This document shows, in pieces, positions 28,201-36,413 of a stretch of 64,000 nt of DNA. This stretch comes from Bin5 sp965204525. GTDB lineage: Bacteria > Chloroflexota > Anaerolineae > Caldilineales > Caldilineaceae. The notes under the pieces are model-generated. The model was not told the DNA's origin, did no database searches, and was given only the letters and a program-made list of their open reading frames with translations. Within the stretch, counting starts at the first letter, position 1; each line of letters begins with the position of its first letter. Location of the stretch: positions 3,534,001-3,598,000 of the forward strand of contig OZ241994.1 in assembly GCA_965204525.1 (NCBI GenBank). The letters run 5' to 3'. Position numbers and translations under genes: made by a program.

Positions 28201-28925
28201 GCGAGCAACTCGTGCAAGCCCAGCGTCAGCGCATCGTTGCCGACCTTCCTTCCCGGCGGGATCACATCAGCCGCGGCTATCGCTTTCAGGAGGCGGAGTT
28301 GGCCGCGCGCCGCAACAATCTTCTGGCTGCCGCGCGCGACGGTGACGTCAACGCTCGGCGCGAGCTGGAAGAGGTCAAGACGCGTCAGCGCAGCCTGAAC
28401 GCGGTCCGCGGCCGCCGCTTGGCCGAACTCGATGCCGAAGTGGACAACGTGCGCGCCGGCGAGTTCGAATTTCTCGCCCACGCGCTCGTCGTCCCAGCAC
28501 GCGATCCGGAAACTGTCGAGCAGTTCGACCTGCAGGTGGAAAGGGTGGCGCTGGAGGTGGCAACCTCCTTTGAGGAGAGCCGCGGCGCGCGCGTGCGGGA
28601 TGTTTCGAGGCCCGAATTGGCGCGCCGCGCCGGTCTGCCCGACTGGCCGGGGTTCGACCTCCTCTCCACAGATCCTGGCAACGAGATCCGCAACATCGAG
28701 GTCAAGGGCCGCGCCCGCGCCGGCGCGGTTGAGATCACAGACAACGAGTGGGCCGCGGCCTGCAACCAGCGCGCCGACTACTGGCTGTACGTCGTTTTCG
28801 ACTGCGACACCCCGCATCCGCGGCTCGTGCGCGTGCGCGACCCCTTCGGCAAGCTGCTCGCCAACAGCCGCGCATCGAATTCGTATACCGTCAACGCCGA
28901 GTCGCTCTACGCTGCCGCGGAATAG
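25284..28925 (+). CDS. HTH - SNF2-type helicase - DUF3883 defence protein
   Basis: This 1213-residue protein combines three parts. Residues ~12-68 are an XRE/Cro-type HTH (TQTQLAQRIGVSFATVNRWE). Residues ~130-720 are a SNF2/SF2 helicase with DDAGAGKT (Walker A), FDEAHK (motif II), TATPHMGK (motif III), and a C-terminal lobe with TDAAGEGINLQ and QRMGRIHRYGQ (motifs V and VI). The last ~100 residues (NIEVKGRARAG...ADYWLYVVFDC) are DUF3883, a restriction-endonuclease-like fold. Helicase-DUF3883 proteins are known partners of phage-defence methyltransferases and resemble DISARM's DrmD. The fused HTH is unusual and probably autoregulates the promoter at 25193. A G-rich ribosome site lies ~12 bp before the ATG. 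Confidence 0.88.
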   Translation: MTSNTQGELPSNYPQRIKDVREIIELTQTQLAQRIGVSFATVNRWENRQTRPNRLAWSRILELERSLDTSTITAKGPSYRPSSSAAPPLNFAADPEAVAALVEAHRLTYGHLFNSAFATETSLIDPLPHQRIAVYQRMLDQSPLRFLLADDAGAGKTIMTGLYIREMLSRRLIRRVLIVPPAGLVGNWERELRTLFRLHFRIAAGSDARAGNPFTGPDSDRLIVSLDTLAGARMFARLKDPETAPYDLVVFDEAHKLSADREQDLRVRKTGRYKLAEAIAGAGTDGECWRLPWSAYHLLLLTATPHMGKEYPYFFLWRLLLPDTLSTYDAFVDYPKESRRRHFIRRTKEELVRFDEKPLYPQRNCGTLSYDLTQGPGSEQELYDETTDYIAHFYNGAQLLNRSAARLAMSVFQRRLASSTYALMRSFERRKEKLAGLIDDVTSGRMSEEQMGPQQKSLEGLEDIFESRTFDESVTGEDEGADQEAFEEKALGATAAISLSELKEERLKVEELLDKARRLYEAGEESKFEKLQSVLRDPEFAGEKLIIFTEHRDTADFLIRRLEGLGFTGRIALIHGGMPYQERERQVAFFRKPAAEGGADYLVATDAAGEGINLQFCWLMVNYDIPWNPARLEQRMGRIHRYGQQRDPVVIVNLVAGATREGRVMKTLLEKLETIRRQLGSDKVFDVIGRLFQGVSMRDYLAQAAAGDESEAIRRIEGSLTRKQVEALENKERALYGEGGEVRRALPQLRQEAEQAYYRRLIPGYVRRFVERAAPLLDLRIEGDPEYEFALVAAQPRALDPLLTALEAYPDKVRNRLTVHKPQPDPDTAPPEGAGHRTQHRRSGVRAWMHPGEPVFDRLANEIILQYRDDGLRGAVFVDPYAGEPYLFHVALASVEQAAQPEVVGLTAHDARLLDMRLVGLRQNADGAVEEWPVERLLLLKGAPDFAPGRERLAILAGKLVADAEAFIRDVVCEQLVQAQRQRIVADLPSRRDHISRGYRFQEAELAARRNNLLAAARDGDVNARRELEEVKTRQRSLNAVRGRRLAELDAEVDNVRAGEFEFLAHALVVPARDPETVEQFDLQVERVALEVATSFEESRGARVRDVSRPELARRAGLPDWPGFDLLSTDPGNEIRNIEVKGRARAGAVEITDNEWAAACNQRADYWLYVVFDCDTPHPRLVRVRDPFGKLLANSRASNSYTVNAESLYAAAE

Positions 28926-29266
28926 CAAACAAAGGGAGGCAAAGAAAGGGGATTATATACTTTAGTCACATTGGAGAGGAAATGAAGAAATGAGCAAAAG
29001 TCGAAAAAAAATAGGAATCAATCAATATTGTCCAAAGACATTTGAATGGGGCTGGTGTTTTGATTCCCTCAGATGATGTAATCCGTGAGCACTACTACCT
29101 GATTTCTCTAAGAGTGCATCCAATGACATTGATAGGGGAAATTAAAGCGGACCTATGGTAGAATCGAATTACTTGACGCAGTGATTCCTCCCCACTGGGC
29201 AATCCCAACCTCCGTGCTACACTGCAACGGTTAACCGCTTCCCACTCTATTGGGGGCCAAAGAACA
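28926..29266. other. AT-rich gap after the helicase; one tiny ORF, otherwise nothing recognised
   Basis: Composition drops sharply from the GC-rich helicase gene. A 28-codon frame at 28990-29076 starts ATG behind GGAGAGGAAATG and is rich in Lys and aromatic residues (GINQYCPKTFEWGWC). It may be a gene stub. No promoter, RNA or repeat stands out. The low GC suggests recently acquired DNA. Confidence 0.4.
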
Positions 29267-29878
29267 ATGCCTACTTCGTTCACGCCAAGTGACGTTGCTT
29301 CTATCCTCGCCTATCTCATACCCGGTTTTATCGCCTTATCTGTCCGTTCGCAATTCGTGACAACCCCTCATCTCCAAAACAATGAGCGATTGCTTTCTTA
29401 CTTGACCATCTCAGTCATTTATAACGCCGTTGCTATCCGGTTCTTCCCTGGAGTACTAGAAGGCTCATTATGGTCTGCGCCTGCTTTTGTTCTTGTGTTC
29501 ATTGTTGGTCCTATCATCGTCGGGGTGATTCTAGGTGTTAACACCCAAAAGGACTTTGTACGCGGCTTACTTGGTAGAGCCAAATTATCTACGATTCATC
29601 CCATACCAACCGCATGGGATTGGAAATTCACTAACATCACAGGAGAGCAGTGGGTCCTTGTAAACCTGAAAAATGGCGATGAAATCAGAGGTCTGCTGGG
29701 TAGTGATTCCTTTGCATCATCGGACCCAACTGATCGAGACTTGTATATCCAATGGATTTATGATATCAATGAAGAAGGTAAATGGATCCCTTTAGGAAAT
29801 AGAGGAATCCTCATTGCCACCGATGAAATCAGAACTATCGAGTTTTGGCCCTATGTGCCCCCGGGAGACAACTCATGA
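29267..29878 (+). CDS. DUF6338-like membrane protein
   Basis: The 203-residue protein has an N-terminal hydrophobic segment (ASILAYLIPGFIALSV) and two further helices at ~45-60 and ~70-90. A cytoplasmic C-terminal domain (GEQWVLVNLKNGDEIRGLLGSDSFASSDP...DLYIQWIYD) follows. That domain order and the GxI.G..GxxSFAS pattern fit the DUF6338 family, which I name with moderate confidence. Its stop overlaps the next start by 4 bp (ATGA), so the two are translationally coupled. Its place in the defence island suggests a membrane-associated effector or sensor, but that is inference. Confidence 0.6.
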   Translation: MPTSFTPSDVASILAYLIPGFIALSVRSQFVTTPHLQNNERLLSYLTISVIYNAVAIRFFPGVLEGSLWSAPAFVLVFIVGPIIVGVILGVNTQKDFVRGLLGRAKLSTIHPIPTAWDWKFTNITGEQWVLVNLKNGDEIRGLLGSDSFASSDPTDRDLYIQWIYDINEEGKWIPLGNRGILIATDEIRTIEFWPYVPPGDNS

Positions 29879-30063
29879 GCAGTAGAAACAATTCAAATCA
29901 ACGCCCACTACCAACGCGAACACCTCGCCCTGCCGCCACTGAAAAAAGACCCGCGCCACCGCCACCAGAGAAAGCTGGCTATCAGATTACTGCTGGCCCA
30001 TCATCTCCGAAAGAACCTCCCACAAATGCCCCAAACGCTGGGAGCGGGGTTAAGAAAAGCTAG
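29875..30063 (+). CDS. Small proline-rich protein coupled to the DUF6338-like gene
   Basis: The 62-residue product is rich in Pro, Ser, Asn and Lys, with APPPPEK as its densest stretch, and is probably disordered. The ATG overlaps the preceding stop by 4 bp. It resembles the short proline-rich partners often seen next to DUF6338 genes. It is too short for a safe family call. Confidence 0.5.
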   Translation: MSSRNNSNQRPLPTRTPRPAATEKRPAPPPPEKAGYQITAGPSSPKEPPTNAPNAGSGVKKS

Positions 30064-30202
30064 TAGAGCGGAACTACCATAACCCACCTCCTCAACTCAA
30101 TCGGAATGGAACCCGTTTTGTAGCGACTCGCCCCACCCCAAATGAACAAAATCCGTCACATTCCGTGGCGGCTCGGATCGTTATTGGAGCTAAATCTGTC
30201 CC

Positions 30203-30412
30203 TTGGCAATGGGGGTAGGCTCGATCTATAAAGAGATGCGTGTTGATCCTTTCGAAAATGAATTTCGTTGGCAAACAATAGGAAAGGTAGGATCAATTCT
30301 CTTAGTCGTAGTTCATACATTACCCGAAACTGACGGAGAAAGAGGCCGTATCATTAGTGCTCGCAAAGCGACTCCTCACGAAAGGAAATGGTATGAAGAA
30401 GAAAGGTATTGA
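30203..30412 (+). pseudogene. brnT: Truncated BrnT-like toxin
   Basis: The C-terminal ~45 residues (FRWQTIGKVGSILLVVVHT...RIISARKATPHERKWYEE) match the BrnT ribonuclease-toxin family, including the RIISARKAT signature. The N-terminal half, which carries the usual F.WD..K...N..KHG motif, is missing, and upstream DNA in the other frames gives no convincing match. The BrnA-like reading frame overlaps its end by 20 bp, the normal brnTA arrangement. It is therefore a decayed toxin with no expected activity. Confidence 0.6.
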
Positions 30413-30725
30413 ACTAACAGAGCAGCAACGCGCTATGCTCAAGAGGTTAAAAGAAATGCCGGACGAGCATATTGATACCTCTGATATTCCTGAGATTCGC
30501 GATTCAAATGGATGGTTTGCAACTAGCCAGATCCCTGTTGTTATTAAGAAGCTGAGGGAATTGAATGTTTCGAAACGAAACAGCGGTCGACAGGGAAGTG
30601 CGAAACCTATAACGAGGGAGGATGCACTTCGTATTCAAAACGAAATCATAGGAGCAAATGGTTGTGATGCGAGGGGAAAGGCCCTCCCTCAAGAAAATAG
30701 AGGGTTGTTGCAGAAGGGTGGTTAG
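30393..30725 (+). CDS. BrnA-like antitoxin remnant
   Basis: I chose ATG 30393 because AAAGGAAA precedes it and it overlaps the BrnT-like gene in the usual way. Residues ~18-35 (LKEMPDEHIDTSDIPEI) match the BrnA N-terminus. The remaining 75 residues do not look like the BrnA ribbon-helix-helix DNA-binding part. The gene may be a chimera or a diverged antitoxin. A terminator follows at 30778. Confidence 0.45.
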   Translation: MKKKGIELTEQQRAMLKRLKEMPDEHIDTSDIPEIRDSNGWFATSQIPVVIKKLRELNVSKRNSGRQGSAKPITREDALRIQNEIIGANGCDARGKALPQENRGLLQKGG

Positions 30726-30773
30726 AGTGGGTCATCGCAGACCTGCTCTTCGGGGCGTGTCACGCGATTTGAT

Positions 30774-30806
30774 AATGAGCCACTGCGAAGCGGTGGCTTA
30801 TTTCAT
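30774..30806 (+). terminator. Terminator after the BrnTA-like module
   Basis: AGCCACTGC (30778-30786) pairs with GCGGTGGCT (30790-30798) around a GAA loop with one G-U pair, followed by TATTTCATT. This is a plausible intrinsic terminator. Confidence 0.6.
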
Positions 30807-30958
30807 TGGGGTATTATAGCAATAGTGACCATTGGGAACGGAACCTAAGCCCCGATACCGTCAACCTGCCCATTGAAATGGATTGCCGCGATTCGAGCTT
30901 CCGCATCCTTGAAATCTGCGGCAGTCAAGTTGACGGCCTTCCGCCCCTGTACGCACCA

Positions 30959-31272
30959 CTACGCGCCGGCCAACAGAACGGATTTCAACGCTTCGTTCCA
31001 GACAGCCTCATCTCTGGCAGCATTGAGGAAGTCCAACGCCTTGTCGTACAGGAGTTCCGGCCAGATGTTGAGCGCTTCTCTTCTCTTCTCTTTTCTTTCC
31101 GCTCCCTTGCGCAAATCAAATCGTAGTCGTGCAATTTGCGGATATTGAACTCGACCATTTCGGGGCCGTACCTCTCGAAGACGTTAGTATATAATCCCCC
31201 TTTGAAACCCCGCCTTTTCACCGAACGCAGCCGGAAGAGCTTGCCTTCTCGACACACCTTGAAAATGTCAAC
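30959..31272 (-). pseudogene. 3' fragment of an unknown gene, broken by a pentanucleotide-repeat frameshift
   Basis: On the minus strand, 31272-31100 reads VDIFKVCREGKLFRL...NVFERYGPEMVEFNIR. After an AAGAG repeat (31073-31098 on the plus strand as TTCTC units) the sense continues in another frame as ALNIWPELLYDKALDFLNAA, to a stop at 30959. Removing one 5-bp unit restores a single frame. The 5' part is lost at an IS-like end (31262-31280). The family is not recognised. The 5' 72 bp are repeated at 39235-39306. Confidence 0.55.
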
Positions 31273-31280
31273 GAGCCCTA
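31201..31280. repeat. Dispersed repeat, copy 1, ending in an IS5-type terminal sequence
   Basis: 31201-31272 matches 39235-39306 at about 68 of 72 positions. It runs into AAAATGTCAACGAGCCCTA at 31262-31280, which is identical over 19 bp to the right end of the IS5-family element at 59016-59034. It lies 49 bp before the methyltransferase start, so an IS-type recombination event probably set this junction. Confidence 0.7.
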
Positions 31281-31329
31281 GTTGCGAGCTAATCGAGCCA
31301 AGACCCATACAACCAGGAATGCCGGCCCT

Positions 31330-34300
31330 ATGACAGACAAACGCCTTATTGAAGTCGCATTCCCCCTTAAACAGACCTCGCTCGACTCCGTGCACGAAAA
31401 AAACGTCCGGCATGGGCACATTTCCACGCTGCATATCTGGCCGGCGCGCAGGCCGCTGGCCGCTTCCCGCGCTGCGCTGATCGCGACGCTGCTGCCGGAC
31501 CCAGGCGATGCGGAGAAGCGCAAGAAGATCCTGGAGCGGATGGCGGGACGCGTGAGTGAGAAAACCGAGCAGAGGCGAGTCAACGGGCGCCAAGTCGAAA
31601 AGGTGAAGGAGGAGACGGTCGGGGGCATTCTTCACTGGGGGCGGGAGAACGAAACTGATTTGCAGTGGTTCCGCGATGAAATTCGTAAGGCCTACGGGGG
31701 CCGTGCGCCCAAGGTGCTGGACCCGTTTGCGGGGGGCGGCGCGATTCCGCTTGAGGCGATGCGTTTGGGCTGCGAAGTCACGGCCATGGACATCAATCCG
31801 GTCGCCTGGTTCATCCTCAAATGCACACTTGAATATCCGCAGAAGCTGGCCGGGCAGACGCGGCCGTTGCCAGAGTTTGCGCTGCGCGACGGCGAGTTCA
31901 TGGAGAGTTTCCTCAAGGCCAGGGGATTCAAGGGCGCGTCACTGCGAACCATGCTGGAGCGGCTCGGACACAGGGAGGGTGAGACGCAGCTGAACTACCT
32001 GGGCCAGGAGGACCCGGTTTTCGAGGCCGATCTCGCGTGGCAGGTGCGGGCTTGGGGACGGTGGGTGCTGGCCAGGGCGCGCAAGCAGTTGGCCGCCTGT
32101 TACCCGACTTACGCCGAATTCATGCCGCTGGCGTCCGACAGCGAAGACAGTAGCCCGCCTCCTATGCTGCTGCTGGAGGTCGACGCAGAGGGCGTAGCGC
32201 AACTCGCTCCACTTAACGCTGATTTCGACGCGGACTATCTCAAGGACCCGCGCAACCCGCGCTGGATCGCCAAGCCGACGGTCGCCTATCTGTGGGCGCG
32301 TACCGTGACCTGCAAACAGTGCCGCGCTACGTTGCCACTCCTCAAGACGCGCTGGCTGTGCAAGAAGGAGCGCAAGCGCGTGCTGCTGACGATGGAGCCG
32401 GACGCCGACGGAACCGGTGTCGTCTTTGGGGTGGAGCCGGACGTGCCGCGCGTCGGCGGCAACTCGGCGCAGCGTCGCGAACACGACAGGCGCGCCGGCG
32501 CGGGCACGATGTCGCGTACCGGCGCGACCTGCCCCTGTTGCGGCGTCATTATGACGATGGAGGATATCCGCCTGGAGGGCCGGGCGGGACGCCTGGGCGC
32601 GGTGATGACAGCGGTTGTGGTTAACGGACCAAAAGGAAAGGAATACCGACTTCCGACTACTCACGAGCGCGCCGTGGCGGAGGTGACGGAGGAGAAGTTG
32701 CAAGCATTGTACACCGACATACCGTTCGGGCTGCCGGAGGAGCCGACGCCTAAGGCCGGTAGCGGTGCTTCGCGTGCATTCTCAGTTGACGGCTACGGGC
32801 TTGACACGTGGCGCAGGCTGTTTACGAATCGGCAACTGGCTGCACTGGCAACCTTTCTAAAAATTTTACAGGCTGCTCGACAATCGGCCTTACCAACTAC
32901 GAATCAGGACACGTGGGTGGAAAGCATAGGAGCATATTTGGCATTAATGTTCGATCGCCTTGTGAATCAGAACAGCACAGTCTGCCGGTGGCATAACAAA
33001 GGGGAAAAAGTCGAAGGGACATTTTCTCGATTTGCCTTGCCGATTGTTTGGGACTTTGTAGAAACGGATCCCTTATCCTCAACGAGTGGTGGATATGAAA
33101 GTGCGCTGGAATGGGTGGCAAGAGTGGTTTCACACATCTCCTTAGCCGTAAACACTGCGCCTCCTTCCACAACTCTTTGTCAAAGTGTCTTGGCACCTGC
33201 ACAGCAAAAGGTCGATGTTATTGTTACAGATCCTCCTTACTACGACGCTATCCCATACTCGGATTCTATGGACTTTTTCTATGTGTGGTTACGCCGCTCG
33301 CTTATGTTCACCATGCCGTCAGTCCGTGATTTACTCGGCCAACCTCTTTCCCCGAAATGGAATCATGAAGCTGCCGATGGTGAATTAATCGACGACGCGA
33401 GTCGATTTGCCGGTGACAAAGAATTGTCCAAGCAAAATTACGAAGACGGTATGGCACGTGCGTTTGAGGCTTGCCATTCGGCGCTACAACCTGATGGACG
33501 GCTCGTGATCGTCTTTGCCAACAAACAGCCGGAGGCATGGGAAACCATGGTCGCAGCCCTCATCCGTGCTGGATTCATTGTGGATGGTTCCTGGCCCATT
33601 CAGACAGAAATGACCACCAGAACTCGTGCGATGGCCTCCGCCGCTCTGTCATCATCAGTATGGATCGTTTGCAGAAAGCGCCAGCCGACCCGACCCGGCT
33701 GGGACAGCAGCGTGCTGCAGGAGATGCGGGAGAATATAACCCGGCAGCTGCGCGATTTCTGGGACGCCGGCATTCGCGGGCCGGACTTTGTGTGGGCGGC
33801 GACCGGGCCGGCGCTGGAGGCGTTCAGCAAATATCCGGCGGTCAAGAAGGCAAACGATCCCAACCAGCTGATGAGCGTCTCCGAGTTTCTGCGCGAGGTG
33901 CGGCGCATGGTTGTCGATTTCGTCGTGGGGCGCGTGCTGTCCCAGGACGGCGAGGAAGCGGTGACGGGGCTGGACGACGTCACCACCTACTACCTGCTGC
34001 ACCGCAACGACTTCGGCATGGACGAAGCGCCGGTCGGCGGCTGCATCCTCTACGCGCTCTCCTGCAACCTCTCCGACGCGGCGCTGGTGAACCAGCACGA
34101 CCTGCTGGCGCAGGGTAGAAAGCGCGGCGCCGGCGAAGCGGCTGAGCAGGACGGCAGCGAGGAGGAAGGGGAAGAGAGCGGCGGTGGGGGCGGCTCGAAG
34201 GTCAAGCTGAAGTCCTGGAACCGGCGAACGGGACGCAATCTGGGACTTGAAGGCCCGGGCGGGCGTCCCGTACCGCTGATCGACCAGGTGCATAAGCTGA

Positions 34301-34518
34301 TGCAGCTCTGGCGCGGCGGCGATCAAGGCAAAGTGAACGGTTACATCGATGAACGCGGGCTGCAGCGCAACGCGCTCTTTGCGCAGATCTTGCAGGCCCT
34401 GATCGAACTGGCTGAGGCCGGCTCTGAGGAACGCTCGATCCTGGAGGCTCTCAGCAACCATGTCAAGGCCCGAGATCATGTGCTCCCGACGCGCCAGGGC
34501 CGATTTGCTTTGGATTGA
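31330..34518 (+). CDS. DUF1156 adenine-specific DNA methyltransferase (defence-associated)
   Basis: This is a 1062-residue N6-adenine DNA methyltransferase of the DUF1156 type. The N-terminal DUF1156 signature LHIWPARRPLAASR is at ~34-47. The SAM site DPFAGGGAIPLEAMRLG lies at ~130-146, and the catalytic DPPYYDAIPYSD at ~634. Two zinc-knuckle-like Cys pairs (CKQC, CPCC) sit between them. DUF1156 enzymes are recurrent members of phage-defence clusters together with DUF499 ATPases and DUF3883 helicases, and both occur here. I chose ATG 31330, where similarity begins, although the frame opens at 31282 right after an IS-like end. GC falls inside the gene between about 32.8 and 33.7 kb. Confidence 0.9.
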   Translation: MTDKRLIEVAFPLKQTSLDSVHEKNVRHGHISTLHIWPARRPLAASRAALIATLLPDPGDAEKRKKILERMAGRVSEKTEQRRVNGRQVEKVKEETVGGILHWGRENETDLQWFRDEIRKAYGGRAPKVLDPFAGGGAIPLEAMRLGCEVTAMDINPVAWFILKCTLEYPQKLAGQTRPLPEFALRDGEFMESFLKARGFKGASLRTMLERLGHREGETQLNYLGQEDPVFEADLAWQVRAWGRWVLARARKQLAACYPTYAEFMPLASDSEDSSPPPMLLLEVDAEGVAQLAPLNADFDADYLKDPRNPRWIAKPTVAYLWARTVTCKQCRATLPLLKTRWLCKKERKRVLLTMEPDADGTGVVFGVEPDVPRVGGNSAQRREHDRRAGAGTMSRTGATCPCCGVIMTMEDIRLEGRAGRLGAVMTAVVVNGPKGKEYRLPTTHERAVAEVTEEKLQALYTDIPFGLPEEPTPKAGSGASRAFSVDGYGLDTWRRLFTNRQLAALATFLKILQAARQSALPTTNQDTWVESIGAYLALMFDRLVNQNSTVCRWHNKGEKVEGTFSRFALPIVWDFVETDPLSSTSGGYESALEWVARVVSHISLAVNTAPPSTTLCQSVLAPAQQKVDVIVTDPPYYDAIPYSDSMDFFYVWLRRSLMFTMPSVRDLLGQPLSPKWNHEAADGELIDDASRFAGDKELSKQNYEDGMARAFEACHSALQPDGRLVIVFANKQPEAWETMVAALIRAGFIVDGSWPIQTEMTTRTRAMASAALSSSVWIVCRKRQPTRPGWDSSVLQEMRENITRQLRDFWDAGIRGPDFVWAATGPALEAFSKYPAVKKANDPNQLMSVSEFLREVRRMVVDFVVGRVLSQDGEEAVTGLDDVTTYYLLHRNDFGMDEAPVGGCILYALSCNLSDAALVNQHDLLAQGRKRGAGEAAEQDGSEEEGEESGGGGGSKVKLKSWNRRTGRNLGLEGPGGRPVPLIDQVHKLMQLWRGGDQGKVNGYIDERGLQRNALFAQILQALIELAEAGSEERSILEALSNHVKARDHVLPTRQGRFALD

Positions 34519-34595
34519 CCTGGCATTACGACTGGGCGTTCACGGCAGATGGGACGTGATCCCTGTCCTACCGTGTAGCAAATGCGGGCTGCAAG

Positions 34596-35876
34596 ATGGC
34601 CAAGCTTCAGGGGTTCAGAGTCAGGAATTTCAAGGTGCTCAGGGATGTGACCCTGGGCCGCCTGTGGAATCAAACTGAAGGCCAGCCGCTCACCGGCATG
34701 ACTGCAGTTATTGGTAAGAACGGCGTTGGCAAGAGTGCCCTGTTCGATGCCTTCGGGTTCCTGGCCGATGCCCTCAAATCCGGTGTGGAAGAGGCCTGCG
34801 ATGCACGGGGACGCGGCGGCTTCGAGAGGATACGGTCGCAGGGCGAAACCGGGCCTGTCGAGTTTGAACTGTATTACAAAGAAGATGGCAAGGCCCAGCC
34901 GATCACCTACGAGGTCGCCATTGATGGGGACGAGTTCGGACGCCCTTACGTGCTGAGCGAATCGCTCAGGCAAGGACAAAAGGGAGTGAACTACGAGCGC
35001 CCGCTTGTGTTTCTGATTCTCAGTGACGGTACAGGTTGGGCATGGACAGGAGAAGAGAGAGGGATTGCAATCGACAAAATCGAGGGGAAACTCGACATCG
35101 GGGCGCTGAAAAGGTCGGTGATAGTGGAGGAATCGAGCGAAACCGAGATTGTTGAATTCGAGGACCGGCGCAGGGTGGGTATCGCTACGCTCGGCGCCTT
35201 GAAACAGCACCCGCGCATTGCCGCTTTACGCCGTTTCATCGAGGCGTGGCATCTCAGCTATTTCACGCCGGACGCGGCGCGCAGCCTGCCGCTGGCCGGT
35301 CCCCAGCCTCATCTCAACATTCACGGCGACAACCTCGGCAACGTCGTGCAATTCATGGAGCGCGAGCATCCACAGCGCTTTGAGACGATTCTCCAAGGCA
35401 TTGCCGAAAAGATACCCGGCATTGACCGGATCGATACCGAAAAGACAAGTGACGGGCGCCTGCTGCTCCGTTTCAACGACAGAGGCTTTGAAGACCCCTT
35501 CTATGCCCAGCAGATGTCGAACGGGACGCTGCAGGTTTTCGCCTATCTGTTGCTGCTCGAGGACCCGGAGCCGCCCCCGTTCCTCTGCATTGAAGAGCCT
35601 GAGAACGGTTTGTATCACAAGCTTCTGGAGACGCTGGTCAACGAGTTCCGCGCGCACGCCAGCAGGCCCGGGGGCGGTTCGCAGGTCTTCGTCACGACGC
35701 ATCAGCCCTATTTCGTGGACGCGCTTAACCCGGAGGAGGTCTGGATTCTGGAGAAGGAGGCGGACGGTTTCTCGACCATCCGCCGGGCCAGCGCCGATCC
35801 TCTCGTCAAGAACCTGGTCGAGGAGGGGTTGCCGCTGGGCGGCCTCTGGCACAGCGACTACCTTGACGCGAAGTGA
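34596..35876 (+). CDS. AAA ATPase of the OLD/RecF-like (AAA_21) type
   Basis: The 426-residue ABC-type ATPase has Walker A (IGKNGVGKS) at ~39-47, the signature region QMSNGTLQVFAYL, Walker B with catalytic Glu (FLCIEEPENG), and an H-loop (FVTTHQPYFVD). There is no TOPRIM domain at the C-terminus, unlike true OLD nucleases, so a nuclease or effector partner is expected. In defence islands such ATPases usually pair with a small toxin or nuclease gene. Here the adjacent gene, 19 bp downstream, is the FRG-domain gene. That makes ATPase plus FRG a likely unit, now inactivated by the IS3 insertion. Confidence 0.85.
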   Translation: MAKLQGFRVRNFKVLRDVTLGRLWNQTEGQPLTGMTAVIGKNGVGKSALFDAFGFLADALKSGVEEACDARGRGGFERIRSQGETGPVEFELYYKEDGKAQPITYEVAIDGDEFGRPYVLSESLRQGQKGVNYERPLVFLILSDGTGWAWTGEERGIAIDKIEGKLDIGALKRSVIVEESSETEIVEFEDRRRVGIATLGALKQHPRIAALRRFIEAWHLSYFTPDAARSLPLAGPQPHLNIHGDNLGNVVQFMEREHPQRFETILQGIAEKIPGIDRIDTEKTSDGRLLLRFNDRGFEDPFYAQQMSNGTLQVFAYLLLLEDPEPPPFLCIEEPENGLYHKLLETLVNEFRAHASRPGGGSQVFVTTHQPYFVDALNPEEVWILEKEADGFSTIRRASADPLVKNLVEEGLPLGGLWHSDYLDAK

Positions 35877-36413
35877 AATGTAAAGGGAGGGATAAATGGA
35901 AAAAATCAGATCCGTCGAAGAATTTATTGAGTGGACAGAAGGTTTGCAAGGCGAGATGATGCTCTATCGCGGTCTGGCTAAGGCAGACTGGGATGTGTCG
36001 TCATCAGCGTATCGGAGAGTAGAAAAATCGGAAGATGAATCAACGTTCACGAGTGACGCTATGATTCATGGCTATACTGTTGAACTTTTGAATGATGCAA
36101 GCTTACGTGGCTTTCGGGAGAGGCAGAGCAAGAACCTCTCCGATTTAGAGATGCTGGCAGAGTTGCAACATTATGGCGCGGCAACCTGCCTGATTGACTT
36201 TAGCGAGAATGCCATGATCGCTCTTTGGTTCGCGTGCTATGAATGTCCCAGCGATGATGGAAAAGTTGTCGCGGTGGAAACAGGTGATACCACTGAGTTC
36301 TTGACCATATCCTATGAGGACATTAACAAGCCAATTGAATCATTCATTGATCAGGGAAAACTGTATGGTTGGCCCCAATGGCTAGACCACGAAACGGGAA
36401 AAATAAGGTGCAT

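Noticed and set aside
29095..29283. 62-codon minus-strand frame before the DUF6338-like gene
   Set aside because: No ribosome site, it overlaps the start of the real gene, and no family resemblance.
34596..35876. OLD-family nuclease (Gabija GajA-like)
   Set aside because: The ATPase part fits but no TOPRIM domain follows and no UvrD-like GajB gene is adjacent.
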